Assembly: GCA_005879245.1 (NCBI GenBank)
Contig: VBLA01000138.1
Coordinates: 1 to 13,774, forward strand
Direction of reading: 5' to 3'
Length of the DNA stretch: 13,774 nt
Source of the DNA: Deltaproteobacteria bacterium
GTDB lineage: Bacteria > Desulfobacterota > Binatia > DP-6
In this document: in pieces, positions 1 through 6,683 of the stretch
Layout of the letters: each line of letters opens with the position of its first letter
How positions within the stretch are numbered: the first letter of the stretch is position 1
Position numbers and translations under genes: made by a program
Notes under the pieces: model-generated
What the model saw: only the letters and a program-made list of their open reading frames with translations
Databases searched by the model: none
Told to the model about the DNA's origin: nothing

Positions 1-344
1 GATCCGGATCTTGCCCGGCTCGAACAGGATCGCGTCGACGTATCGGAAGGAGGTGCCGCTCGAGTTCGCCGACCAGTGCGTGCTGGGCAGGTCGAAGGTG
101 AAGGACTCGCTGGTGTTGGGGTTGATGATCTGGAACGTCGCTCCGACGTTCGTCGGGTCGTCACCGCTCCCCGGGGTCGGCAGGATGAAGGGCCCTCGCG
201 ATCGGAAGCTGAGTCTCCCGCGCGATGCTCGCCTTCAGGGATGAGGCGAGTCCCCTTGACGAGCTGGTCGGCGGCCAACGCCGGAGGGGCGGTCAGCGCC
301 AGCAACGCGGGCGCCAGGACGGACGGACCGCGTCCCCACTTCAT
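1..344 (-). CDS. Secreted hypothetical protein, frame broken, 3' end outside window
   Basis: The start is ATG at 344, preceded by a clear ribosome-binding site AGGAGG (351-356, 6-base spacing). The N-terminus is a typical Sec signal peptide: MKWGRGP, then a hydrophobic Leu/Ala stretch ending PALAA, then DQLVKGTRLI. Downstream, the frame that looks coding (high GC at third positions, natural composition) is a different one, open from 234 to the window edge. It reads LSFRSRGPFILP, then TPGSGDDPTNVGATFQIINP, and ends with a segment around DAILFEPGKIRI. Joining the two needs one extra base near 214-220, giving HRAGRLSFRSRGP. The starting frame has no stop but becomes low-GC3, Arg/Ser-rich shadow sequence. 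I recognise the style as secreted proteins of unknown function with repeats of a G(D/S)DPT...FQI(I/Y)NP type, common in some deltaproteobacteria-like genomes, but not a named family. It is probably exported to the periplasm or surface, and is partial. Confidence 0.6.
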   Translation of the reverse strand, partial: MKWGRGPSVLAPALLALTAPPALAADQLVKGTRLIPEGEHRAGDSASDREGPSSCRPRGAVTTRRTSERRSRSSTPTPASPSPSTCPARTGRRTRAAPPSDTSTRSCSSRARSG

Positions 345-389
345 TTGGAACCTCCTGCGTGCTGAAGCGTGTTTCGAAGCGCGGAGGCT

Positions 390-419
390 CTTCTAGGGGA
401 CTCGGAGATCCCGCGTCAA
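390..419 (-). promoter_or_regulatory. Candidate sigma-70 promoter of the secreted-protein gene
   Basis: Read on the minus strand there is TTGACG (419-414; 5 of 6 to the -35 consensus), an 18-base spacer, then TAGAAG (395-390; 4 of 6 to the -10 consensus). It lies about 45 bases upstream of the ATG at 344 and would give a leader of about 40 bases carrying the AGGAGG site. Match-based inference only. Confidence 0.35.
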
Positions 420-430
420 CCTTTTTCAGC

Positions 431-529
431 GTCCTGAACGCATCGCCGTCACATGCGAGGAGCGAAGCGCGGCGGTTCCTCGCGCGCCGCTCCTCGCTTT
501 CGCACGTGACGTCTCACGTCCTTCAGGAC
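431..529. repeat. Imperfect inverted repeat, possible terminator of the LLM oxidoreductase gene
   Basis: Outer arms are GTCCTGAA (431-438) and TTCAGGAC (522-529). Middle arms are CGTCACATGCGA (447-458) and its near-complement ending in CGTGACG (501-511). Inner arms are a perfect 10-base pair, GCGAGGAGCG (455-464) and CGCTCCTCGC (488-497). The right arm can also fold alone as ACGTGA-CGTC-TCACGT (504-519) and GTCC-TTCA-GGAC (518-529). The element starts two bases beyond the stop of the minus-strand LLM gene, so it lies in that gene's 3' untranslated region. There is no U-run after the hairpin on the minus strand (it continues GCTGAAAAAGG), so it is not a canonical intrinsic terminator. The rest of 345-530 holds only the promoter listed separately. 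Confidence 0.5.
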
Positions 530-530
530 A

Positions 531-1394
531 CTAGAGTCGCGCGATGACGCGATCCCCGAACTCGTGGAGCCCGGCGTGGAGCCCGTCCGGGTCGAACGCC
601 GGAGGCGGGAGCGTGAGGCGGGCCACGCCCAGGTCCTCGTAGCGGCGCACGCTGTCGAGATCCAGCGCGGCGCGGCCGGCCGTGATCTCGATCTCGCGCG
701 GGTTCCGGCCGAGCCGGGCGCATTCCTCGCCGAGGATCGCGAGCACGTCCCGGAGCTTCTCCGGCGTGTCGACCCCCGGGAAGAAGCCGTCGCCGTAGCG
801 GGCGGCGCGGCGGGCGGCCAGGCGGGTGTGTCCGCCGACGACGATCGGCACGCCCGGCCGCTGCACCGGCTTCGGGTTCGATTCGAGCGGCGGCCAGCGG
901 AAGAACTTACCGGCGAACGGTTCCGGCGTTTCCTTCCAGAGCGAGCGCAGCGCGCGCACCGCCTCGGCGGTCCGCGCCGCCCGGTCCTCGAACGGGATGC
1001 CGAGCGCCTCGAACTCCTCACGCAGCCAGCCGACCCCGATGCCGAGGATCAGCCGCCCCGCCGAGAGCACGTCGAGGGTCGCCACCTCCTTGGCGACGTA
1101 GATCGGATGGCGCTGCGGGAGGAGGAGGATGCCGGTGGCGAGCCGGAGCTTCGTGGTCACGGCCGCGGCGAAGGTGAGCGCCAGCAGGGGGTCGGGCAGG
1201 GGGAGGTTCTCCGGGCTCGGGATCCTGCCCGATGGGCTGTACGGGTAGACCGAGCGGTAGCCGACGGGGATGACCACGTGCTCGACCGCCCAGATCGACT
1301 CGAGGCCGACCTCCTCGGCGGTGCGCGCCAGGTGCTTCAGGTTGTCCGGGTACCCGAAGGGCCCGGCGTTGGCATACATGAGTCCGAATTTCAT
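531..1394 (-). CDS. LLM class F420/flavin-dependent oxidoreductase (TIGR03619-like)
   Basis: A 287-residue luciferase-like monooxygenase, a single TIM barrel that binds F420 or FMN and carries out hydride transfer on an unknown substrate in the cytoplasm. Family signs are the start MKFGLMYANAGPF, WAVEHVVIP (residues 35-43, first barrel strand end), LATGILLLPQRHPIYVAKE (85-103), LSAGRLILGIGVGW (110-123) followed by the EEFEALG acidic helix, VPIVVGGHT (182-190) and RYGDGFFP (199-206). The length is that of the Rv2161c/TIGR03619 subfamily (about 280). The ATG at 1394 is chosen because MKFGL is the conserved first strand; an upstream extension to 1721 runs antisense through the neighbouring hydrolase gene. 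No good ribosome-binding site precedes it. It is monocistronic and divergent from the hydrolase operon. F420 rather than FMN is inferred from the subfamily; substrate unknown. Confidence 0.88.
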   Translation of the reverse strand: MKFGLMYANAGPFGYPDNLKHLARTAEEVGLESIWAVEHVVIPVGYRSVYPYSPSGRIPSPENLPLPDPLLALTFAAAVTTKLRLATGILLLPQRHPIYVAKEVATLDVLSAGRLILGIGVGWLREEFEALGIPFEDRAARTAEAVRALRSLWKETPEPFAGKFFRWPPLESNPKPVQRPGVPIVVGGHTRLAARRAARYGDGFFPGVDTPEKLRDVLAILGEECARLGRNPREIEITAGRAALDLDSVRRYEDLGVARLTLPPPAFDPDGLHAGLHEFGDRVIARL

Positions 1395-1470
1395 GCCAGC
1401 GCGATAGTCGAGAACGCGCGCCGGGACAAGACTTGAGAAACCGGCCCGGAACCCGCTATCGGTCGGAGCG
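1395..1470. promoter_or_regulatory. Divergent promoter region between the LLM and MBL genes
   Basis: The 76-base gap carries a candidate on each strand. Plus: TTGAGA (1433-1438), 18 bases, TATCGG (1457-1462), ending 8 bases before the ATG at 1471. Minus: TTGTCC (1428-1423), 17 bases, then TATCGC ending 4 bases before the ATG at 1394. The two -10-like boxes are the arms of an inverted repeat, CGATAG (1402-1407) and CTATCG (1456-1461). If correct, both transcripts would have almost no leader, consistent with the absence of clear ribosome-binding sites. The hexamers are only partial matches. Confidence 0.3.
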
Positions 1471-2238
1471 ATGCAATCCTGGACGATCGGCGACGTGAGG
1501 ATCACCCGCGTGATCGAGGTGGAGGGACCCGTGCCGGCGACCTTCCTCCTCCGGGAGGCGACGCCCGAGCGCCTCGAGGCCCATGCCCGTTGGCTCCGGC
1601 CGCGCTTCGCCAACGCCAAGGGACGGCTCCTCGCCTCGGTGCACGCGTTCGTCGTCGAGTCGGGTGGGCGCCGGATCGTCGTCGACACCTGCATCGGCAA
1701 CGACAAGACACGGTTCTGCACCCATCTCCACGTCGATCACGTCGGCTGGAACACGATGCTGGTCGACGGCCGCTGGGTCCCGACCTTCCCCCGGGCGCGC
1801 TATCTCCTTGGCCGGACGGAGTGGGCGCACTGGAGCGCGGCGGGGTACGACGCGGACGGCGAAGTCCTCGGCGACTCCGTCCGGCCCATCCTCGACGCGG
1901 GCCTCGCGGACCTCGTCGAGTCCGATCATCGCCTGGGCGACGAGGTCTGGCTGGAGCCGACGCCGGGCCACACGCCCGGGCACGTGAGCGTGCGCATCCG
2001 CTCGAAGGGCCAGGACGCCGTCATCACCGGCGACCTGATGCATCACCCGGTGCAGTGTGCCGAGCCGGCCTGGGCGAGCAACTTCGACGTCGACCCCGAG
2101 GCCGCGCACCGGACGCGCCGCGCGTTCCTCGAGCGCTACGTGGATGGGGCCGTCCAGGTCCTCGGCACGCACTTCGCCACCCCCACCGCCGGCCGCATCG
2201 TGCGCGACGGTCCGGCGTGGCGCTTCGAGGCGGCATGA
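1471..2238 (+). CDS. MBL-fold metallo-hydrolase with a probable internal deletion
   Basis: A 255-residue metallo-beta-lactamase-fold hydrolase, probably binding two metal ions in the cytoplasm; substrate unknown. It starts [19 protein letters not shown], the usual beginning of the quorum-quenching/alkyl-sulfatase-like MBL subfamily. Metal motifs are H85-L-H87-V-D89-H90, H171 in [10 protein letters not shown]188 in TGDLMHHP and H234 in [11 protein letters not shown]. Oddity: residues 71-84 read [16 protein letters not shown], so the IGNDK loop is followed directly by the strand carrying the HxHxDH motif. Relatives have about 30 residues there (a tryptophan/proline loop, a helix with FL..L...G and the strand I(D/N)TVL). 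Total length is short accordingly (relatives about 280-290). Its stop overlaps the pdxJ start (ATGA), so it heads the pdxJ-nnr-tsaE operon. A link to vitamin B6 or NADHX repair is not implied. Confidence 0.85.
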   Translation: MQSWTIGDVRITRVIEVEGPVPATFLLREATPERLEAHARWLRPRFANAKGRLLASVHAFVVESGGRRIVVDTCIGNDKTRFCTHLHVDHVGWNTMLVDGRWVPTFPRARYLLGRTEWAHWSAAGYDADGEVLGDSVRPILDAGLADLVESDHRLGDEVWLEPTPGHTPGHVSVRIRSKGQDAVITGDLMHHPVQCAEPAWASNFDVDPEAAHRTRRAFLERYVDGAVQVLGTHFATPTAGRIVRDGPAWRFEAA

Positions 2239-2963
2239 CGGCGCTTCGCCTGGGCGTCAACGTCGACCACGTCGCGACGCTCCGGCAGGCCCGGGGCGTC
2301 GACTACCCGGATCCGGTGGAGGCCGCCCTCGTCGCCGAGGCGGCCGGCGCCGACGGCATCACGGTCCACCTGCGCGAGGACCGCCGCCATATCCAGGAAC
2401 GCGACGTGGAGGTGCTCCGCCGCCGTCTCCGCGTGAAGCTGAACCTCGAGATGGCCGCGACCGAGGCGATGGTCGCGTTCGCGCGGCGGGTCCGCCCCGC
2501 CGACGCCTGCCTCGTGCCGGAGCGCCGCGAGGAGCTCACCACCGAAGGGGGTCTCGACGTCGCGGGCCAGCTCGCTCGCGTCCAGACGGCCGTCGCGGCA
2601 CTGGCGGACGCGGGCATCCAGGTGGGGCTCTTCATCGATCCCGAGCCCGCGCAGCTCGCCGCGGCGGTGGCGGCGCGCGCGCCCGCGGTCGAGCTCCACA
2701 CGGGCGACTATGCCAACGCGCGCGATGCGGCGAGCGCCGCACGAGAGCTCGAGCGGCTGCGGGCCGCCGCCGCGGAGGCGCGCCGCCTCGGCCTCGAGGT
2801 CCACGCCGGCCACGGACTCACGCTCGCCAACGTGCAGCCGATCGTCGCTCTGCCCGGGATCGTCGAGCTGAACATCGGCCACAGCCTCATCGCGCGGGCC
2901 GTCGTGGTCGGCCTCGCGGTGGCGGTCCGGGAGATGAAGGCGGCGCTCGCGGGCGCGACGTGA
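2235..2963 (+). CDS. pdxJ: Pyridoxine 5'-phosphate synthase PdxJ
   Basis: A 242-residue TIM-barrel enzyme that condenses 1-deoxyxylulose 5-phosphate with 3-amino-2-oxopropyl phosphate (3-hydroxy-1-aminoacetone phosphate) to pyridoxine 5'-phosphate, the last ring-forming step of DXP-dependent vitamin B6 synthesis; cytoplasmic. Diagnostic segments are [16 protein letters not shown] (6-21), [12 protein letters not shown] (42-53, catalytic His45), KLNLEMA (68-74, Glu72), [13 protein letters not shown] (94-106), EVHAGHGL (188-195, His193) and ELNIGHSLI (211-219, phosphate-binding end). These positions agree with the E. coli enzyme. The length is standard. The ATG at 2235 overlaps the hydrolase stop by four bases and the PdxJ stop overlaps the nnr GTG in the same way, so translation is coupled. 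The usual neighbour acpS, often between pdxJ and nnr in related genomes, is absent here. Confidence 0.97.
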   Translation: MTALRLGVNVDHVATLRQARGVDYPDPVEAALVAEAAGADGITVHLREDRRHIQERDVEVLRRRLRVKLNLEMAATEAMVAFARRVRPADACLVPERREELTTEGGLDVAGQLARVQTAVAALADAGIQVGLFIDPEPAQLAAAVAARAPAVELHTGDYANARDAASAARELERLRAAAAEARRLGLEVHAGHGLTLANVQPIVALPGIVELNIGHSLIARAVVVGLAVAVREMKAALAGAT

Positions 2964-4549
2964 CCGTCGTCACCGCCGCCGAGATGCGAGCCCTCGATCG
3001 CTGGACGATCGAGCACGGCACGCCCGGCCACGTGCTCATGGAGCGGGCGGGAGCGGGCGCCGCACGGGTCCTCCGCGAGCACCTCCGGCGGCCACGCGGT
3101 CGCGCGATCGTCATCTGCGGCCGCGGCAACAACGGCGGCGACGGCTTCGTGGTCGCGCGTCATCTCCGCCGCGCGGGCGTGCCGGTGGAGGTCTGGCTCG
3201 CGGCGCGGGCGGATGAGGTCGGGGGCGACGCGGCCCGCATGCTGGCCGCCTGGCGGCGGGGCCGTGGACGGGTGCACGAGCTCACGGCCGCCGGCGCCAC
3301 CCAGGCCCTCGGCCGCCGGCTGGCCGAGGCGGCGGTCGTGGTGGATGCGCTCTTCGGCACGGGCCTGAACGCTCCCGTCACCGGCCTCCCGGCGACGGTC
3401 ATCGAGCTCGTCAACGCTTGCGGCGTGCCGGTGCTGGCGCTCGACCTCGCCTCCGGGCTCTCGCCCGATACCGGCATGCCGCTCGGCACGGCGGTGCGCG
3501 CCACCACGACGGCGACCTTCGGCTTCCCCAAGGTGGGGCAGGTCATCTATCCCGGCGTCGAGCACACGGGGCTCCTCGCCGTCGTCGACATCGGGATTCC
3601 TCCCGCGGCGGTGACCGCCATCGGCCCGCGCATCTCGCTGCTCGAGGCGAAGGCGATCGGCTCCCTCCTGCACCCGCGCCCGCGCGATGCGCACAAGGGT
3701 AGTTTCGGGCACGTCCTCGTGATCGCGGGCTCACGAGGGAAGACCGGGGCGGCGCTGCTCGCCGCCGAGGCGGCCGGGCGCGCCGGCGCAGGCCTCGTGA
3801 CGCTCGCCGTCCCCGCGGGTCTCCAGCCCGTCTTCGAGGGGCGCGTGCGCGAGACGATGACCGCCGCGCTCCCCGACGACGGGGCGGGGGGCGCGGAGCT
3901 GGGCGACGGACAGGCCCTGAAGGCGCTCCTCGCCGGGCGCGACGCCGTGGTCTGCGGGCCGGGGCTCGGAGTCACGCCGGGCACGCGCGCCCTGGTCGCC
4001 CATCTCGTGCGCCGCGCTCCCGTGCCTCTCGTGCTCGATGCGGACGCGCTCAACGCCGTCGCCGGCACGGATCTCCTCCGCGCCCGCTCCGCCCCGACCG
4101 TCGTGACGCCCCACCCGGGTGAGTTGGCGCGTCTCCTCGGCACGGAGACGGCGGCCGTGCAGGCGGATCGGCTGGGGGCGGCGCGCGGCTTCGCGGCCTC
4201 CGCCCAGGTCGTGGTCGTGCTCAAGGGAGCGCGCACGGTGGTGGCGAGTCCCGACGGCGGGGCGGCCATCTCGCCCACCGGCAACCCGGGGATGGCGAGT
4301 GGCGGCACGGGTGACGTGCTGGCCGGCGTGGTGGGGGCGTTGCTCGCGCAGGGGCTCCCGCCCTTCGAGGCGGCCGCGCTCGGCGTCTTCGCACACGGCG
4401 CGGCGGGCGACGTGGTCGCCGCGCGTCAGGGCGAGGTCGGTCTCCTCGCGGGGGACCTCATCGCCGAGCTCCCGGCGACATTGGCGCGGCTCCAGGCGGC
4501 AGGCCGGCCCGAGGCACCGCGTCGGCGGGGCGACCGTGCGGGCCACTGA
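2960..4549 (+). CDS. nnr: Bifunctional NAD(P)H-hydrate epimerase / ADP-dependent dehydratase
   Basis: A 529-residue two-domain repair enzyme. The N-terminal YjeF/NAXE domain (about 1-225) epimerises R- to S-NAD(P)HX; the C-terminal ribokinase-like NAXD domain (about 230-515) dehydrates S-NAD(P)HX with ADP. Visible motifs are AAEMRALD (6-13), [17 protein letters not shown] (53-69), [10 protein letters not shown] (127-136) and [11 protein letters not shown] (162-172, usually DIPSG); then [20 protein letters not shown] (245-264), CGPGLG (332-337), LDADALN (359-365), TPHPGEL (383-389), LKG (421-423) and [15 protein letters not shown] (442-456), which holds the catalytic Asp of the dehydratase. 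The start is GTG at 2960, inside the pdxJ stop (GTGA overlap), followed by VTVVTAAEM; the same frame is open far upstream only as a shadow of pdxJ. Complete and of normal length, cytoplasmic. Confidence 0.96.
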   Translation: MTVVTAAEMRALDRWTIEHGTPGHVLMERAGAGAARVLREHLRRPRGRAIVICGRGNNGGDGFVVARHLRRAGVPVEVWLAARADEVGGDAARMLAAWRRGRGRVHELTAAGATQALGRRLAEAAVVVDALFGTGLNAPVTGLPATVIELVNACGVPVLALDLASGLSPDTGMPLGTAVRATTTATFGFPKVGQVIYPGVEHTGLLAVVDIGIPPAAVTAIGPRISLLEAKAIGSLLHPRPRDAHKGSFGHVLVIAGSRGKTGAALLAAEAAGRAGAGLVTLAVPAGLQPVFEGRVRETMTAALPDDGAGGAELGDGQALKALLAGRDAVVCGPGLGVTPGTRALVAHLVRRAPVPLVLDADALNAVAGTDLLRARSAPTVVTPHPGELARLLGTETAAVQADRLGAARGFAASAQVVVVLKGARTVVASPDGGAAISPTGNPGMASGGTGDVLAGVVGALLAQGLPPFEAAALGVFAHGAAGDVVAARQGEVGLLAGDLIAELPATLARLQAAGRPEAPRRRGDRAGH

Positions 4550-5003
4550 GGTCGCGACCGCGAGTCCCGAGGAGACCGAAGCCCTCGGGGCCGCGCTCGG
4601 CCGCGCCGCCCGGGGCGGCGAGCTCCTCGGTCTCGTCGGCGAGCTCGGCGCGGGCAAGACCTGTCTCGTCCGCGGCCTGGCCGCCGGCCTCGGGATCGAC
4701 CCCGCGCACGTCCACAGCCCGTCGTTCACGATCGCGACCGAGTACCGTGGCGGGCGCCTGCCGCTCACTCACGTCGACCTCTACCGGCTCGCGCGTCCGG
4801 ACGACGAGGAGCCCCTCTTGCGCGACGCGCTCTACGGCGCGGGCGTGGCAGCCGTCGAGTGGTTCGACCGTCTCGCCCCCGTGCCCGACGACGAGGTCCT
4901 GCTGATCACGCTCCGCTTCACGACGGGCGAGGGGAGGGCGATCGAGTTCGCGCCGCGGGGAGAGCGGCACCGCGCGCTCCTCGAGCGCGCGGTGCTCGCC
5001 TGA
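4536..5003 (+). CDS. tsaE: tRNA t6A37 threonylcarbamoyltransferase ATPase subunit TsaE
   Basis: A 155-residue P-loop ATPase of the TsaBDE complex, which puts threonylcarbamoyl on A37 of tRNAs reading ANN codons; TsaE hydrolyses ATP to reset the complex. It has Walker A GELGAGKT (35-42), HSPSFTI (60-66, switch region, usually TSPTF), HVDLYRL (79-85, Walker B-like) and AVEWFDRL (106-113, the conserved VEW). Length is typical. The GTG at 4536 is the only upstream start codon close to the conserved beginning; it overlaps nnr by 14 bases with a G-rich site (GGCGGGG) upstream. Last gene of the operon. Its stop lies in an inverted repeat shared with the convergent gene. Confidence 0.93.
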   Translation: MRATEVATASPEETEALGAALGRAARGGELLGLVGELGAGKTCLVRGLAAGLGIDPAHVHSPSFTIATEYRGGRLPLTHVDLYRLARPDDEEPLLRDALYGAGVAAVEWFDRLAPVPDDEVLLITLRFTTGEGRAIEFAPRGERHRALLERAVLA

Positions 5004-5024
5004 TCAGCGCCGCGGGCGATCAGG
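4999..5024. terminator. Possible bidirectional hairpin between convergent genes
   Basis: CCTGATC (4999-5005) and GATCAGG (5018-5024) form a perfect 7-base stem around a 12-base GC-rich loop. One arm holds the tsaE stop and the other the stop of the secreted cysteine-rich gene, so either transcript could end here. There is no U-tract on either side; the plus strand continues into a G-run. Confidence 0.35.
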
Positions 5025-5889
5025 GGGGGCAGAGGTGGTTGTAGAGGCTGTTGTTCGCACCGTCGAGGGTGGCGTTCAATCCGGGAATCATGCCCGCCCC
5101 GTTGAGGATCAGGTCGACACCCGACGAGTCGTGGGCACCCGAACCATTGACGGCCGCCGCGTCCAGCTTGTCGCGCGCGGCCTGCTCGCACAGCTTGAAC
5201 GCCGTATCGGCACTCGCGCTCGCGAGCGCGCACTGGGTCGTACTGTCGGTCGGCCCGCCGTTCCCCTTCGAGCCCGAATAGTCATTCTCGCACTTGCTCT
5301 GGCACTTGTTGGCGGACGTCCCGTACTTGAGGAGCGCCTTGGCATCCGTATCCTCGCACGCGAGGATGAGCGGGTTGGTGCTGTTCATCCCCCCGCAGAT
5401 CTGCTCGATGAAGGGCGGGAGCTTCGCGAGCTGCGTCGGGACCCCGGTCAGCTGACTCGCCTCGAACGCGTTCATGTCCGTGTAGGGCTGGTCACCCCCC
5501 GTGTTGGGATCGGAGTCGCCGGGGCAGCCGATGCCGGTGTAGTCGGCGGCCGGGTCGCCCGTCGCCGATTTCTTCTCGAGGTCGAGCTTGCTGAGGCACG
5601 TCGCGACGGCAGCTATGAACTTCGACTTGGCGGGCTCCGCGACCGTGCTCGCGCCGGGATTCGTGAGATCGCACTCGACGCCCGAGTTGACACCGCTCTC
5701 CTCGCACTTGATGGTCGACTTGGCGAGGCAGGAAGTCAGCTTGGCGACCTGCTTGCCAACGTCCGCGCGCTGCTTCTGACTCGCGCTACCGGCCGTGAGC
5801 ACCAGGCCGTGCGCTATCCCGACGCTCAGGGCGAGCGCCACGGGAACCGCCCCAGCCGACCATGCGAGGTTCAGGCGAGATCGATGCAT
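5020..5889 (-). CDS. Secreted cysteine-rich protein of unknown function
   Basis: The ATG at 5889 follows GGGAGG with about 9 bases spacing, and gives MHRSRLNLAW followed by a hydrophobic stretch (about residues 11-30), a Sec signal peptide probably cut near residues 28-37 (AHG or SAS). The mature part holds twelve cysteines (54, 62, 73, 98, 122, 165, 178, 196, 200, 220, 234, 287), an even number fitting disulfide bonds outside the cytoplasm. Recurring local patterns are LTSCLAK, VATCLSK, NKCQSKCEND and FKLCEQAARDK, a cysteine followed by a Lys-rich helix, alternating with Gly/Asn/Asp/Pro loops such as GDSDPNTGGDQP. No CxxCH haem site, lipobox or transmembrane segment after the signal. Family not recognised; similar cysteine/lysine-patterned secreted proteins occur as paralogues in some deltaproteobacteria-like genomes (from memory). 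Convergent with tsaE and divergent from msrB. Confidence 0.8.
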   Translation of the reverse strand: MHRSRLNLAWSAGAVPVALALSVGIAHGLVLTAGSASQKQRADVGKQVAKLTSCLAKSTIKCEESGVNSGVECDLTNPGASTVAEPAKSKFIAAVATCLSKLDLEKKSATGDPAADYTGIGCPGDSDPNTGGDQPYTDMNAFEASQLTGVPTQLAKLPPFIEQICGGMNSTNPLILACEDTDAKALLKYGTSANKCQSKCENDYSGSKGNGGPTDSTTQCALASASADTAFKLCEQAARDKLDAAAVNGSGAHDSSGVDLILNGAGMIPGLNATLDGANNSLYNHLCPP

Positions 5890-5922
5890 CGGAAGCCTCC
5901 CTTTCCCGTTGGATGCTTCGCC

Positions 5923-5953
5923 CGAATAGCCCCGTCCCACCCCCCGGTGTCAA
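5923..5953 (-). promoter_or_regulatory. Candidate promoter of the secreted cysteine-rich gene
   Basis: On the minus strand a perfect -35 hexamer TTGACA (5953-5948) is followed after 18-19 bases by CTATTCG, a weak -10 (5929-5923). It lies about 35 bases upstream of the ATG at 5889. The -10 match is poor, so this rests mainly on the -35 and on position. Confidence 0.3.
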
Positions 5954-6083
5954 GGAATTTCCGTCGTCCGGAACCGGTAAGGGAGACCCCCTTCAAACAG
6001 GGATGATTGCGGCGCCACCCGGGTGACGGTTGACACGCCTCCACGCCCGAGAAACCGTAGGCCCCACGGAGCATCCAACCATC
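5954..6083 (+). promoter_or_regulatory. Upstream region of msrB with short inverted repeats and a TTGACA
   Basis: Between the two divergent genes lie TTCCG-TCGTC-CGGAA (5959-5973) and AAGGG-AGACC-CCCTT (5979-5993), two adjacent small inverted repeats that could be operators or stems. A perfect TTGACA at 6030-6035 on the plus strand would suit msrB, but no good -10 is seen 16-19 bases downstream. No riboswitch recognised. Confidence 0.2.
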
Positions 6084-6656
6084 ATGCGACTCGCCCTCGT
6101 CGCCGCGGGCATCGGCTGCCTGGCTCTCCTCTCCCTTGCAGTCATCCGCGCGTCCGACGGCAGGGCGGGAGACAGGGAAGGAGCGATGGGCAACCCAGAC
6201 AAGCCGAGCGACACCGAGCTGAAGAAGCGTCTCACCCCGGAGCAGTACCAGGTCACGCAGCACGAGGCGACGGAGCCTCCGTTCCACAACGCCTTCTGGG
6301 ACAACAAGAAAGCCGGCATCTACATCGACGTCGTCTCGGGCGAGCCGCTCTTCAGCTCGCTCGACAAGTTCGACTCGGGCACCGGATGGCCGAGCTTCAC
6401 GCGCCCGATCGACAAGGAGAACCTCGTCGAGCACGACGACCGCCGGCTCTTCATGCACCGCACCGAGGTGCGCTCGAAGCACGCCGATTCCCACCTGGGC
6501 CACGTCTTCCCCGACGGTCCGGGGCCGACCGGGCTCCGCTATTGCATCAACTCGGCGTCGCTCCGCTTCATCCCGGTCGAGAAGCTCGAGGAGGAGGGCT
6601 ACGGGCGCTACCTCGCCCTCTTCAAGACTCCCGGTACCAAGGACCCCACCCCCTGA
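6084..6656 (+). CDS. msrB: Peptide-methionine (R)-S-oxide reductase MsrB, exported or membrane-anchored
   Basis: A 190-residue enzyme reducing methionine-R-sulfoxide in oxidised proteins. The MsrB domain spans about 43-170: [18 protein letters not shown] (50-67), [20 protein letters not shown] (81-100), GWPSFTRPI (101-109), [10 protein letters not shown] (137-146) and [11 protein letters not shown] (152-162) with the catalytic Cys154. The zinc CxxC pairs of many MsrB proteins are absent ([14 protein letters not shown]), and the usual resolving-cysteine position in SGxGWPSF is Thr, so this is a zinc-free, one-cysteine form that must be recycled by an outside reductant. Residues 1-21 ([20 protein letters not shown]) are a signal or uncleaved anchor, pointing to the periplasm. 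The ATG at 6084 starts this signal; a TTG at 6030 and an ATG at 6186 (MGNPDKP, without signal) are alternatives. Followed closely by a gamma-glutamylcyclotransferase-like gene. Confidence 0.94.
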   Translation: MRLALVAAGIGCLALLSLAVIRASDGRAGDREGAMGNPDKPSDTELKKRLTPEQYQVTQHEATEPPFHNAFWDNKKAGIYIDVVSGEPLFSSLDKFDSGTGWPSFTRPIDKENLVEHDDRRLFMHRTEVRSKHADSHLGHVFPDGPGPTGLRYCINSASLRFIPVEKLEEEGYGRYLALFKTPGTKDPTP

Positions 6657-6683
6657 GCGCACCTCCGTCAGGCGGTGCGGCGG

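Noticed and set aside
1..10. Palindrome GATCCGGATC at the window edge
   Set aside because: It encodes the Lys-Ile-Arg-Ile end of the visible frame; short palindromes of this kind are expected by chance.
564..1436. A 290-codon plus-strand open frame opposite the LLM oxidoreductase
   Set aside because: Composition (Arg/Glu/Val-rich, no recognisable motif) is typical of antisense sequence; the minus-strand product carries all the family motifs.
2057..2959. N-terminal extension of the nnr reading frame through pdxJ
   Set aside because: The extension is Arg/Gly/Pro-rich shadow of the hydrolase and pdxJ genes; the GTG at 2960 gives the standard NAXE start.
5941..6060. Riboswitch or structured leader before msrB
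   Set aside because: Only two very short inverted repeats are present; no conserved riboswitch core was recognised.
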